A stretch of DNA of 64,000 bases from Metarhizium brunneum (lineage: Eukaryota > Ascomycota > Sordariomycetes > Hypocreales > Clavicipitaceae). The DNA is taken from contig NC_089423.1 of the NCBI RefSeq assembly GCF_013426205.1, forward strand, positions 7,254,001 through 7,318,000. The letters are read 5' to 3'. The translations under genes and the position numbers were made by a program. The notes under the pieces were generated by a model. It worked only from the letters and a program-made list of their open reading frames with translations, was not told where the DNA came from and did not search any database. This document shows, piece after piece, positions 35,954 through 46,347 of this stretch. The stretch's first letter is position 1; the number at the start of each line of letters is the position of its first letter.

Positions 35954-37849
35954 GTGATGGGTACTGTCGGGGCTGAGATATAGATACAACTTTTGGCTGT
36001 GGGAGATTTGAAAAGGCTGAAAATTGCCGAGCCCAGCTTCGTTCCGCCGGGGTTTCGCAAACTATATTGAGGAAGGAATTGACACAGAGGCATAACTTTT
36101 TGCAAATTCTGACTCATCCTATTCCGTCTTTGTCGGACTACTTGTGAAATCACATCAGATCGAGTGTGACGGTAGCTTTGGTGAAATGGCCACATATGGC
36201 TAGAGAGCCACAGGCCTACCAGCAGAAGACATGTCGCTGCAGTGTTCATTATGGCGTATCGAGGTGTGTGAAAAGGGGGCGTAGAATGTTGGAATGGAAA
36301 TATCATCTGGAGGGAAACGTGTAAGACGGCTGCCATTCTTGAAAGTATAACGATGGCAAAAGGGCATGAAATGTGGCAAAGCTATTCCATGTAATCCTTC
36401 CATGTTGACTGCGGCAGTCTGCCGAGCCGTCCAAAGCAGTGTTGTACGATTTTAGCATCGCAGAGGGGCTCCATGTCGGAGCATTCGAACTCGCCGGCAT
36501 GCCCGAGCCGTTTCCATGCGTTCCTGTGGAACAAGCGGCATATAGGCTCAGCCTAATGGGATCGCTTGGCCTGATTTATGGTGGCGCAATTGAGTCACGC
36601 CTGCTTATTGACGCCAAACGACTCAGCATACTGCATAACGCACCTAGATGTTGCCTTTGATGAATGCCGACGACCGACGGCAGAGGACAAGCGTTGGCCA
36701 TAAAAGGTCCAATAAGAGAAAAGCAAATCACGTCGCTAAGCCACCCGGAAACTTATGTAACTCCATGTCTGCAGATTAGGCAAGGATGCGAACCGCTACG
36801 CCTGGTTGTATGCCCAGACATCTGAACCAGAAATGGTAAGTCAGGCCCCGTAGCAGTTTCCAGAGAACTTTGAGGCTTTACTTTGTCGATTGAATTGCCC
36901 TCACCCAGTGTTTTCCATACATAGATATTAACATTGAAGCCAAACGCCCTCATTTACCAGTTTTCCGACAGAGGTTACTGTGTTTCCATGTAAAACATGG
37001 TAGAATTAATCCTTAACCAACACGTACATGCTAGCGAACAAGGATTAGTGCCTTTAGTGTTCAAATGTTGAGCTAGCCAGTCGCAGACCTGGGAGCCCTC
37101 GGACCCCTCGGCGTGGCCCCCGTGGTCCGGTGCCGAAAGTCGGCTTTCATCGCCGGACCCATGGACGCACGATGGGCCGATAATTGAGAAACAGTGGCCT
37201 AGTCCCCTTGATTGACAGCCGCGCCGCACAATAAAATTCTAAACGAGGATCCATGGGTCCGCGATTGGCCCGGCGTGCATAATGCATAGTATCTCGTGAG
37301 CCGCATGAAGCAACACGTTGGTAATCCACCGCATGAACCCTGTATCATATGACGAGTTCAGTCAACGCGTTCAGACCTTGTACGGATGTTCCCTCGAGGA
37401 GGAATATGTATTCCATTTCGTTCGCTTCCCGACCTGACGAGTGCCAGACCAATCGCGGCCGACGATGGGATTGGGTCCTCAGAACCGCACCAAATGGCTT
37501 ATAGTTTGCCTGTGTACCATCATACAGCCACACGAGATGGGGCATAACCGCGCCAAATACCCCAGATGAAATGAATCAGGATGACGTGACGAGAGAGAAG
37601 GCCCATTTTAAAATGAATGTGTACCCGTTTAGCCAGTAACAGGACAGACGCAACCGTTTCAACTTTCAATTTCCACATAAAAAGTCAAGGGGTGGCGACG
37701 GCACGTCACCTTGGCCGCCGGCATTGCGCTGTCGTACGAATGCCTGAGATTCGAAACGAATTTTCTACCGTAGTCTTACAATACAGGTGTAGCGAGGACA
37801 AGAAGAGCATTCGCTGATCAATCATGTCCGCGCTGTACTTTTCAGCAGC
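35954..37849. other. Long intergenic stretch; no gene seen
   Basis: Several frames of 60-85 codons exist on both strands but none resembles a known domain or carries splice signals leading to a longer product. A 73-codon + frame at 36439-36660 could be a gene scrap but is not assignable. Confidence 0.45.
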
Positions 37850-38421
37850 TTACATGGCCATTCCCCCATCCCTCGCCAAAATTCCCCCATGCTTCATCAG
37901 ACTGGACAAGGCCACGACTCCTCCAACGAGTGGCAAAAGACTTCTTGCCAGGTTCAAATAGCCCCATTTCCGGATGAGACCGGAAACTTCGCCCGCGCTT
38001 AATGAAGCTGTTCCCTTCACCGCGCCCAGTAACGACGCATTCGTCGACGACATGAATACAAGGGTAAAGGGAATGATGGCAACAACGAGTCCCGCAGAAA
38101 GCAAACAGGCCTTGGCGCTCTCCTGCCCACGTAGTGCGTAGGCGGCGTAAGAGTAAGACAGAGCCGTGGCGACGGCACATTTGGGCATCAGGGCCATGCC
38201 ATTGCTGAATAGGCCATGCCACACGAGCACTGAAGATTTGGCCACCTGTTGCGCGGTAGGAACACCAATGACACTGAGGGATGCGATTACGCCTGCGGTT
38301 GGGCTCAGTACATGGGCGCATGTTGAAGCGACTTGGCTCGAGTATGCTCACCTGACATCCATGAGGAGCCGACGACGCCCGCGGCAACAGCAACGAGGGG
38401 GGGAAGTTGATATGTTGCCAT
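37850..38421 (-). CDS. DUF1772 (anthrone-oxygenase-like) membrane protein
   Basis: Two exons (38421-38352, 38292-37850) give 170 aa. The layout is typical of DUF1772: an N-terminal hydrophobic segment interrupted by an intron after WMSG, a loop containing the short GxFSNG-like element (here GLFSNGMALMP), two central hydrophobic helices (YAAYAL, LSAGLVVAIIPFTLVF) and a C-terminal WGYLNLARSLLPLVGGVVAL segment. About four membrane helices are expected. The family includes proteins acting as anthrone oxygenases in polyketide pathways, but most members are uncharacterised, so no reaction is assigned. It is divergent from a second DUF1772 gene 574 bp away, which suggests duplication and co-regulation. 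Confidence 0.75.
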
Positions 38422-38995
38422 TTTTGCTTTTGGAATCTTTTTCAATAGGCAGATTTCGTTACACTCCGTCACTTGGTCGGGAGAGGGTGCTTTATAGTCA
38501 TCAGGCCATGAGTGTGGTGGAGGCAGTGGACCTCTACCTCAGTGAGCCGCCACCATTTTGGTTGGTCCAGGTGAAACTATTGACAAGCCGCCATGGCTTC
38601 GGCCATAACTTGGGGCGACTTCCGTACACGGGGTCAATTGCATTTGGCCGACGCACTGCGCGGCTTCTAGCGGGGCTGAGGCTATATAGCATAGAGTAAC
38701 CGACCAAGAGTGGACGTGGGCTGGTTACGTCAACTCGGCCAACGCCGGGCACCCTGTCCATTGCACGGGCCGATTGCCTTGGCGTTTGCGAATGCCGTTT
38801 ATAGCAAGTGTCGGCATTGCACGGAGTAGCGAGGACCGAACCGGCCGTATATATGTCCCGGCTTTGCGGCCAGTCCCCGGTTTCTCGAAACCCTGGCCAA
38901 GCAAAAAATACAGCACTCCTGTCCGCCTGAAATATCGAGCCCTTTGTCTCTAGAATCTATTTCATCAGCTGCAAGAAACTGATAAAAGAGTGACA
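38422..38995. promoter_or_regulatory. Divergent promoter region of the two DUF1772 genes
   Basis: These 574 bp separate the two start codons and contain no credible gene. On the minus side a TATATAGC box is at about 38683. No confident factor site was recognised. Confidence 0.4.
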
Positions 38996-39538
38996 ATGCC
39001 TCATCTTGGATCTAGTGTCCTGGCGCTCGGAACCGCATCGTCGATATTCGTATCTGGTGAGTTGAGAATCCTCCACCAACATGTCATAGTGTGTTGACGC
39101 GTTGGATTCTTGGCGCCAGGGTCCATCTTTGCCTTCTCCCTCGGCGGAGTGAGTACAGCGCGTTTGGCAGCAGAAGAAACCTCTTCCCCGGAACTTGCTA
39201 GCCGCTACTGGCTCAACGTCTACCAAAAGTGCCATTACGTCGGCACCCCGATGGTCCTGTTTTCCACTGCATGTTTTGCGTGGCTGCGCTACCAAACGCG
39301 CCGGAATGTGTTTCTTGCTGCGGCTGCTTCGTGTGCGAGTCTCATCCCCTACACCATTGTCATCTTGAGCGGCCCCGAGAAGATTCTTTTCGCAGCCCTA
39401 GATAAGAGAAAAGGAGAAATGAGCCCTGAAGTAGTCGAGGTTCGCAAGGCAATAGTCCAGTGGGGAAACGTCAACATGTTCAGGGCCGTGTTTCCTCTTG
39501 TTGGTGGTCTTGTGGCGTTGGCAGCTGAGATGCTGTGA
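38996..39538 (+). CDS. DUF1772 (anthrone-oxygenase-like) membrane protein, divergent paralogue
   Basis: Two exons (38996-39056, 39120-39538) give 159 aa. It shares the intron position (after a Ser-Gly in the first hydrophobic segment) and the C-terminal pattern WGNVNMFRAVFPLVGGLVALAA with the gene on the other strand at 37850-38421. About four hydrophobic segments can be traced. Overall similarity to the neighbour is modest apart from these landmarks, so the duplication is not recent. The function is not known for this member. A role in an oxidative tailoring step is possible from the family but is not supported by any polyketide synthase in the window. Confidence 0.75.
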
Positions 39539-40059
39539 TGTAAACGATGGCTTGTAACAAGTTGAGCGCCCAAATGCAATTCGAAAGGCATCCGGGTCTA
39601 CATCTACATATGTAGTTAAAATGTCTTGGAAGCGTCATCATTTAAGGGACAGGGTTGGGGTTATTTTAAAGAAGACCAATTTAGCACAACACAGCAGATG
39701 ACCAACCGATGTCTCTGCACATAACGATGCAGCAAACATGCAATTAAGTGTGGACGGACAGAAGCAGTAGGTTATGGACTGGAGCACCGATATTAGCCCG
39801 AGTGTGGCACGGGAAGAGGGTGTTGTTCACGCTGCACCATCTTGGTACCTGACCAAGACACATGCCAAACATGATTCCAAGCTCGGTGCCCATATATTTG
39901 AAGCGACCTTTTACCCAGGTAGGCTGAGCAGCAGTGAGATAATCTTGTCATGACAGATGGGTTAGTGACCAGAGCAGAAAGTAGCCCACGACACCGTTTC
40001 GTCTGGTATGTTCCCCAGACCTCGCATCGCACCATGGTGCAAAATAGCATCAGGTGCGC

Positions 40060-40690
40060 ACATGGCACAAGGCATTGAGTTCCAGAACCGCGCGATAGAC
40101 AAGTCGTTGTACGTGTCTATGCGTCCAGGGAATAACTCTACATCGGAGCAACCCTCTGCGGGAGACGTGGTTCCCAGGCCACCATCCGCCAACAAGACTC
40201 AGGCGGCAGCATGACAATCTGTTCAACAAAAGGAGTCAGCAACGTGCCTTGATTTGTGTTGAGAGCAGCTCGAGAATAATATATACACAATTAGTAATTC
40301 GCTTTTGATACTAGTCAGCAGATTTTGGCCGTTCTCAGTGCTTAATTGCTCTTCGCCGATTGCTCGTAGGACTTGTATAGCACCGCCGACGTCTGGTGGC
40401 ATGCCCATTGCGTTGGGCCAGCTCTCTTGGCTGTCATGTCCTCGAAAATGCCTACATGCTGGTAGCAATTGACGGATGCCAGTGTTGCGACATGCCCAAT
40501 AGCCACAGCCTGTTGTAGGGCGGCATGTGCTGCGGCGAGCGCCTTGATGCCAATAGACTACGAGGGCCTTCTTGTCATGGCCGTCTTGCGTTGTTCCGGA
40601 TCCGTTGGCTAATGATGCGCATGCCTTGAAAGCATACACGAGCGCCGAGCCTTGTCTTCCAGTGCGGCTTGCCTTGATCCTCCGAATCTG
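40060..40690 (-). pseudogene. Relic of a Zn2Cys6-type transcription factor (middle region only)
   Basis: Three minus-strand frames together read like the regulatory half of a fungal C6 regulator. From high to low coordinates they give ALVYAFKACASLANGSG, then in another frame AVAIGHVATLASVNCYQHVG with IFEDMT after it, then VLRAIGEEQLSTENGQNLL, and further down VELFPGRIDTYNDLSIARFW. At least two frameshifts separate the blocks and no zinc cluster is present. Upstream the homology ends at an A+T-rich patch (40700-40790). It is a decayed fragment and not expressed as one protein. Confidence 0.5.
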
Positions 40691-40801
40691 CATTGATTTT
40701 TAAAACGTAGATATTAATAATTTTATAATATTTAATAATTTTATTAAGTCTTTTTGTATAATTAATAAACGAAACTTTATTTGATATTAGCCGGTTAGCT
40801 C

Positions 40802-42505
40802 CTACTGACGCAAAACTTTGGCTTTGGCTAATTTAGCTAAAACTATATACTGATTATTGCGAAAGGAATCTGTCAGGTATCCATTATCCAACTGCGTCTT
40901 GAACCACATTAGCGTGTTATTCTCCTTCCACACGGGCCAGTTAAGTTGGCCCTTATTTCCCTTGTTTGGGTCTTGATTATATAAAAAGTTAAAATAGTAT
41001 TGCCGGGTGCTGCTAGTTGCGTGGGTAGGTGGAATGCCATAAAAGATTTGGATAAGATCTGACGCGTGAAATGTGCCCAAAATTGGTAGTGGGTGCGCGT
41101 ACGAGGATAAAAATGACCAGGCAGGCATGTTGGGGTTTGCCTTGGCCGTCGCCTCAAGGAAGCTGCGTCGTGATAGTGTAAAAGTCATATCGCCTATAAT
41201 TGCGGCAATACGCTTGTACATGGGGTACAGCGAGTTGATAGGCCCCGTGCGGAAAGGACTACCCTCGTCATCTTTTGTATATGCCTCAACTAGCTCCGAT
41301 AGCTGCTCCTTGGTTGCGTTTGGGAATACAAATTGAGAAAAGTAGTTTACCAAATCATCATTTGTCTTGACGCTTTGTTGGTAGAGCGCGAATATCGTCC
41401 CTTCGTCTTCCTGGTCGCCTGCAATAATTGGCACGGCATAGTATTGACCGGTTGCGGCGAGTTCGTCCGGGCTCAGTGGAAGCACTTTGCCATCCGGGCG
41501 CGGTGGAAATGAGATTTTGGTACCAGAAAAGGAAAAGATGCCTGAAAACGTTTGAGTCACTGCGTTGTAAAAGGTATCGTAGTCGAGTTCTCGGAGGCAA
41601 GAGAGCGTATTGTTGACGGCACCGGCACAACCAGCTTCCTTGAGCACCTGATTATATGTGGCTTGTCCCTTGAACCCATCCATTGGCTCGGCAGGAATAG
41701 TCGTCCCGGAGTTCATGATGCCGCCTCGAAAGAGCGGCTTGCCCTTGTAGCTTGAGTTACCACCATAGAGAGCCATTTGGTAAAACACTGATATTGAGCC
41801 GGCTGATTCTCCCCAAAGAGTGACTCTATCCGGGTTACCGCCGAACTGGTCAATGTTATCAGCTACCCATTCAAGGCCCATTCGTTGATCAAGAAGGCCG
41901 GCGTTTGCACTACCCTCATTTAGCATCTCGATACCGGGCATGAAACCAAAGCCACCGACTCGGTAATTAACGGCCACAAAAATAAAAGGCTGCTTGTTTG
42001 CCACGCCCTCGCGTACGAGCGATGCTCCATCGTATGTGTTGGTGCTGCCGAGTGCGAAGCCGCCCCCGTACATCCAGAATAGTACCGGTAGCTTGTCGCC
42101 TGGCTTGATATTGGCCGGGCGCTGGACCGAGACAGTTAGGCAGTCTTCCTGGCCCTTCACATCCTTGAAGAATGGCAAGTCCAGGATCTGGCTACCAATA
42201 CTGCTGATTATGTTCTTGTCCGCAGGCGATAGAAGCAACTGGGGGCAGGCAGCGGCTATGCCTGTACCATCTACACTATCCAGATGGCGTGAAATCTTCT
42301 GTGGGGGCCGAAGGCGCAGCGGGCCGATTGGCGGATCAGCATATGGTATGCCGTTGTATGTTTCGACTCCAGAGTTTAATCTCCCAGTAATCTTGGTGCC
42401 TGATGTGAGTTGGACCTGGACCAGATTTTGGGCCGCAGTACCGGTGCTCGTCAAGGCAAGCCCGGCAAGTAGAAAAAACCAGTTTAAAGAAAGAAATACT
42501 CCCAT
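40802..42505 (-). CDS. Secreted type-B carboxylesterase/lipase
   Basis: A single exon encodes 567 aa. The start at 42505 (MGVFLSLNWFF...) gives a clean signal peptide ending near TGTAAQ; ten further codons upstream are open but would displace it. It is an alpha/beta hydrolase of the carboxylesterase type-B/fungal lipase family. The nucleophile elbow is GESAGS with Ser234, the acidic partner is the Glu in EDEGTIF and the His is in GTFHASDLIQIFYG. EDCLTVSVQRP and YGGGFALGS form the family signature and oxyanion region. Length fits the family (about 540-580). It probably hydrolyses esters or lipids outside the cell. It is isolated, with degraded DNA on both sides. Its substrate cannot be read from sequence. 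Confidence 0.85.
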   Translation of the reverse strand: MGVFLSLNWFFLLAGLALTSTGTAAQNLVQVQLTSGTKITGRLNSGVETYNGIPYADPPIGPLRLRPPQKISRHLDSVDGTGIAAACPQLLLSPADKNIISSIGSQILDLPFFKDVKGQEDCLTVSVQRPANIKPGDKLPVLFWMYGGGFALGSTNTYDGASLVREGVANKQPFIFVAVNYRVGGFGFMPGIEMLNEGSANAGLLDQRMGLEWVADNIDQFGGNPDRVTLWGESAGSISVFYQMALYGGNSSYKGKPLFRGGIMNSGTTIPAEPMDGFKGQATYNQVLKEAGCAGAVNNTLSCLRELDYDTFYNAVTQTFSGIFSFSGTKISFPPRPDGKVLPLSPDELAATGQYYAVPIIAGDQEDEGTIFALYQQSVKTNDDLVNYFSQFVFPNATKEQLSELVEAYTKDDEGSPFRTGPINSLYPMYKRIAAIIGDMTFTLSRRSFLEATAKANPNMPAWSFLSSYAHPLPILGTFHASDLIQIFYGIPPTHATSSTRQYYFNFLYNQDPNKGNKGQLNWPVWKENNTLMWFKTQLDNGYLTDSFRNNQYIVLAKLAKAKVLRQ

Positions 42506-44466
42506 ATTGGCAAGGTACAGCCCAGAGTAGACCAAAATTATCTATAAAGTATTAGTTTAGAATTATATAGAGTGAATATATCTTGGAAGATTGCTATACT
42601 CGGCTCCAACGATTCTATTTTCGGATGCGTATCCGATATGCTTCCGAGACAACTGCGGTCCGTGCACTATTATTATCTAGCACGAGCGGTACCATGTCAC
42701 GCCCCTCTTTATATGAAACTCGGGAGCTCGCACTCGGGTTAATAGTGCTTACCGCCAGTCTAGCTTTAGACGGACTCAGCTAAACTCGAGGTAAGCACTA
42801 CCTTCGCCGAGTTCCAAATAAAATAGGACATGATACTGAGGCTGTCGCACCACACAACGGTGGACCTAGCTGTTACAGGTCAATAGGTCACGTAATAAAG
42901 GCCATGTAAGCTGCTGCGCCTCGTAATACGTGAAGCCAAGCGCCTTTTATAAAAAGGCACGGCGCATACAATCCTTTCTTTTGTAGTCTAATTAAGGCTT
43001 TGTAGTAATAATTACAGAGATTCGTATCATTTAATGCTATAGTGCCTAGCTCAGCGTGCAAGAGAGGCCAACAGGGACGGGACTAGGTGTTCTATGAGAT
43101 GTCCCGAGCACCGAGTAACTTCAATGTTGCCTTAATGCCGTGGTAAGTGCCGTCACGTCGTTCCGATCCGGTGGCCACATGTGCAGTCGCCGTCTCCGAC
43201 CTTCCCTATCGTCGAGGTGGTGGGGACCTCGCATGGCCTACCAGACGTAGAGTCGTTCATGTCCGGCAGCCACAAAGACTATGTTATAGCTCGCGACCTA
43301 TATTGCGCTCGGACAAAATAAAAGTCCCTGAACCCAGGAACAAGACGAAGGCTAGAAGCAGACTATTCGCCGAAAAGCATGAGCCTACAAGCCCTTTATA
43401 AGTAGACAATACTGACCGCAAAAAGCTTACAAACCCCTTTTACAGAAACTACTATCAGTATTAATTGTACTATAAAACTACACTCTTGTTAGAAACGGAT
43501 AACCTTTACCGGAGACTCCTAGTTTCTCTACATTTTACACAAAGATATTAAGTATACTAATACCAGAAGCTCTAATTAGACTAATAAATACGCTAAGATA
43601 TTACGCCCTAATACCCTTACTAGCCGTAACTCTGCCTCGCAAGTCTTCAGCCCCCTTGCAGGATTGATAATAACATCGTTATTAACCGAGTATTACCAAA
43701 TATTCCTGGTCCAGGATCTGGTTATTAGAAGTAGATCAGGCCTACTTTTAGTTCCCAGCCTGGCTATTATTTCATAATACTTTAGCATAAGACGTGGGCT
43801 TGTAACCGGCATAGTTACCTCTGGCGGCTTTGTGGGCGCACTGCTCTTTCCTATTATCTTTGAACGTCTCCAAGTTCAGGTATTATTTGGATAGGCGACG
43901 CGAGCAATCGGTATATAAATTTCTTTATTATAATTATATTTAAGTAGTTAATAAAAAATAAAAAAGAGGATACTTAACAACTTATATTAATTATAAGTAA
44001 ATGGGTAGCTTTTTTGGTTATATACTTATAATAAATATTATACTTATAAGGCCTTAACAAGGTAATACTACTATAAAAGGGTAAGGCTAATTAAAGTTAG
44101 CTCTAGTACTTTATAAATTATCCTTCAATGTTTAAAAGCAGCATCTTATCCTCTAAAAATTAATACTATAACCTCTATAATTAGAGGCATATTTCTGGTG
44201 AACCTCCACTTTTGTTGTAAACACACAGCCGGGCAAGAGCCCTAGGCACAGACGTTCACTTCATGTATATATAGTGGGCACTCGTCTCCCTCCTCATCTT
44301 AGAAAACCAAGGACCCTTGACACCCTTTGGGAGTATTATTGAGTCGAGTCTTTTACTCCAAGCCTTCTATTGAACTCTTGTCACACGCTGGCTCCTTGGA
44401 ATCCCTGTCAGGTCAGGCTCAAAGAATTCCAGCAACGAATCAGACCGAAGCGGTGTTTCTGTTAAA
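42506..44466. other. Long non-coding stretch with a foldback element and an A+T-rich patch
   Basis: No gene is supported. It holds the imperfect foldback at 42717-42813 and an A+T-rich, RIP-like patch at about 43,910-44,160. An 84-codon + frame at 43147-43401 resembles nothing known. Confidence 0.45.
42717..42813. repeat. Imperfect foldback (nested inverted repeats), about 97 bp
   Basis: There are three nested pairs: AACTCGG (42717) with CCGAGTT (42807), TAGTGCTTACC (42743) with GGTAAGCACTA (42790), and GTCTA with TAGAC around GCTT at the centre. This resembles a MITE scar or structured site. No target duplication was identified. Confidence 0.55.
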
Positions 44467-45302
44467 ATGACAGCGCCAAATACCACAGAAGTACCTTCAG
44501 ATGACGATTGCGAATCCCCAATTCCGCCAACTCGGTTGCCACCGCACAGGGCGACGTCCCGGTCGATGACTCGCATGGAATACCGGTGAGCGAGCACTAC
44601 TGGCAGACAGTCTCCGACTTGGCGCCCGATATAACAGGGGCTGCGAAAACTATATTGTCGAATAAGAGGCTATATTTCAAAACAGTGGTTGCCGTCATTG
44701 CCTACTGGGAGACAGCTTCAGGGCTGGACCGTCTCCGAGCTCAGGCCGATAAGCTCGGCAGACTGTTCGAAGACGATTTCAAGTTCGAGGTACTGGTCTA
44801 TAAGATTCCGGACAATGTCGAGGATTGGGAATTCATCTCAATCATTGGTGGTGAGTTGCGCAAAGTCTCAAAGGACCGAGACGGTTTGTTCATCCTGTAC
44901 TATGGAGGGCATGTAACAATATCCGACACCACGACAAGACGGCTGTGGAAGAAAGAAAACCGCCCTAGATCACCACAGATTAATTGGTCGATGAATATGC
45001 AGGCAATATTCAACGCTAGTTCGATTTGCTCCAAATTCTTCATCTTCGACTCCTGTCATGCTGGAGGGATGATCGACCCAACACTGGCATGGGAAACGTC
45101 GTGCGAGCTGCTCGGAGCCTGCGCAGCGGACGTGCAAACTTCCGCCTTGCACGTTTCGTCATTCACGTCCGCCTTGCTCCAGGAGATGTCAAACAATACC
45201 TTCAATGTCTGGGAGCTGCACTCTGTCTTGTGCAGCTCTGACAAGCAAAGCGAGTATAATCTCGCCCGGTTTCCCCATTATCAAGACTTTGTGGGTCGAT
45301 AG
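44467..45302 (+). CDS. Caspase-like (peptidase C14-type) protein, possibly truncated at its C-terminus
   Basis: The proposed exons are 44467-44490 and 44550-45302 (258 aa). The main frame has no ATG of its own near its start, and an intron from GTACCT to CACAG joins it in phase to an upstream ATG. The caspase fold is recognised by beta-strand-type segments (TVVAVIAYWE) and the catalytic pair: His129 in LYYGGH and Cys177 in IFDSCHAGG. Unlike metacaspases there is no Pro/Gln-rich prodomain. It resembles the small caspase-like domains found alone or fused to NLR- and ankyrin-type proteins in ascomycetes, which are linked by inference to self-recognition and cell death. The frame stops at DFVGR, exactly where a methyltransferase pseudogene on the other strand also ends, so a short C-terminal part may be lost. 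Confidence 0.65.
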
Positions 45303-46347
45303 AGATAAACATGTGCATCTCGAACAGGTTGCTCCTCAAAGAAGTCAGGCTCATGAACTGCACCTTCAAACCCGGCTCCTCCCTGCAACTCGCCACGACT
45401 TGGGGCAGCTCTTGGACGACCAGCTGGATATGCGGAAACTTGCGCGCAATCGCAAACGCCGCATCACCATGAGAACCGCCGACATCGACGACAGTAGCGG
45501 CACCAAGGGCCGACCACGCATACCCGTTGATGACGTGATGGAAGGCATGTCATTCTCCCGTAGTTAAGAAACTCATGGCGCCCCCGAAGCGTCGTGCGCG
45601 TTCAGGATTCTTCTCCAACTCGATGTAGAAGGAGTCAGCCGTGTCGTTGGCTAGAGAGAAGCCCTGGTGTTTGTTAGCCACCTTGTACGTAAATAACCCG
45701 GCGAGGAGATTGTACGGTCTGGTTTGGCTCAGTGGCCAACGGCCATTTCACCAGTGCCTCGACAGTCTTTTCCGCTGACGGCCACATGTCGTCGACGTTA
45801 GCACCAAGCCATTCGGCCACGCGGGAGTCATCTGCAATCAACTTGGATACTGCAGAGTGCGTAATAACGCCGGGACGGGGCTCACTAAACACTCTGTGGG
45901 CGATGCCCAGGCGGAGGATTCTGGTGAGGGCGGCGCAATCGACACCAATCTTTGCCGCCAAGTCCCCAAACCTTATTTCGCCGTTGGCAGGAACCTCGTT
46001 GGCAAGGTCGAATTGCGAGATGAGCCTGAGAGGGACCAGCTGGTTATGCTGTGACCTTGATTAGCCTCGATGAAACATGCCGTGCCAAACCCACGCGGAT
46101 AGACACAAACATGATGGTTGAATAGTAGGTCCTTGGGACCCTGTAGAAGATCATTGAGCTCTTTGCTTGCCTCTAGGACAGGAATGCGCGATTGCTCCAG
46201 CTCCGGCGGCAGACCGAGGTCCACGGGACTGTCGGCCGCGAAGGATGGGTGTGGTAACGCCTTTTCACAAAGATAGCTGTCAATACGCTGTGTGTGGACG
46301 GCTACAACATTTGCCAGTTCGGCCAGGCGACTTTGCGACGATGCCAT
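45296..46347 (-). pseudogene. O-methyltransferase pseudogene (COMT-like, Methyltransf_2)
   Basis: Exons 46347-46111 and 46048-45716 and a third from 45663 downward can be assembled. The N-terminal dimerisation/winged-helix part is intact (HNQLVPLRLISQFDLANEVP, FGDLAAKIGVDCAALTRILR). The SAM-binding motif VVDVGGSHGDAAFAI follows. The gene is broken in three ways. A TGA stop replaces an expected Gly/Arg codon after SFLTTGE (45550-45552, codon 228). A one-base frameshift lies near 45350. Homology stops at VYLYR (45296), removing the C-terminal third with the usual catalytic His. Before decay it would have methylated a hydroxyl of a small aromatic metabolite, by family. Confidence 0.75.

Noticed and set aside
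40223..40693. 156-codon minus-strand frame as an intact gene
   Set aside because: It mixes conserved and non-conserved blocks; the conserved regulator sequence jumps between frames, so it is a frameshifted relic.
43147..43401. 84-codon + strand frame
   Set aside because: Very basic, no domain, no supporting splice or context signals.
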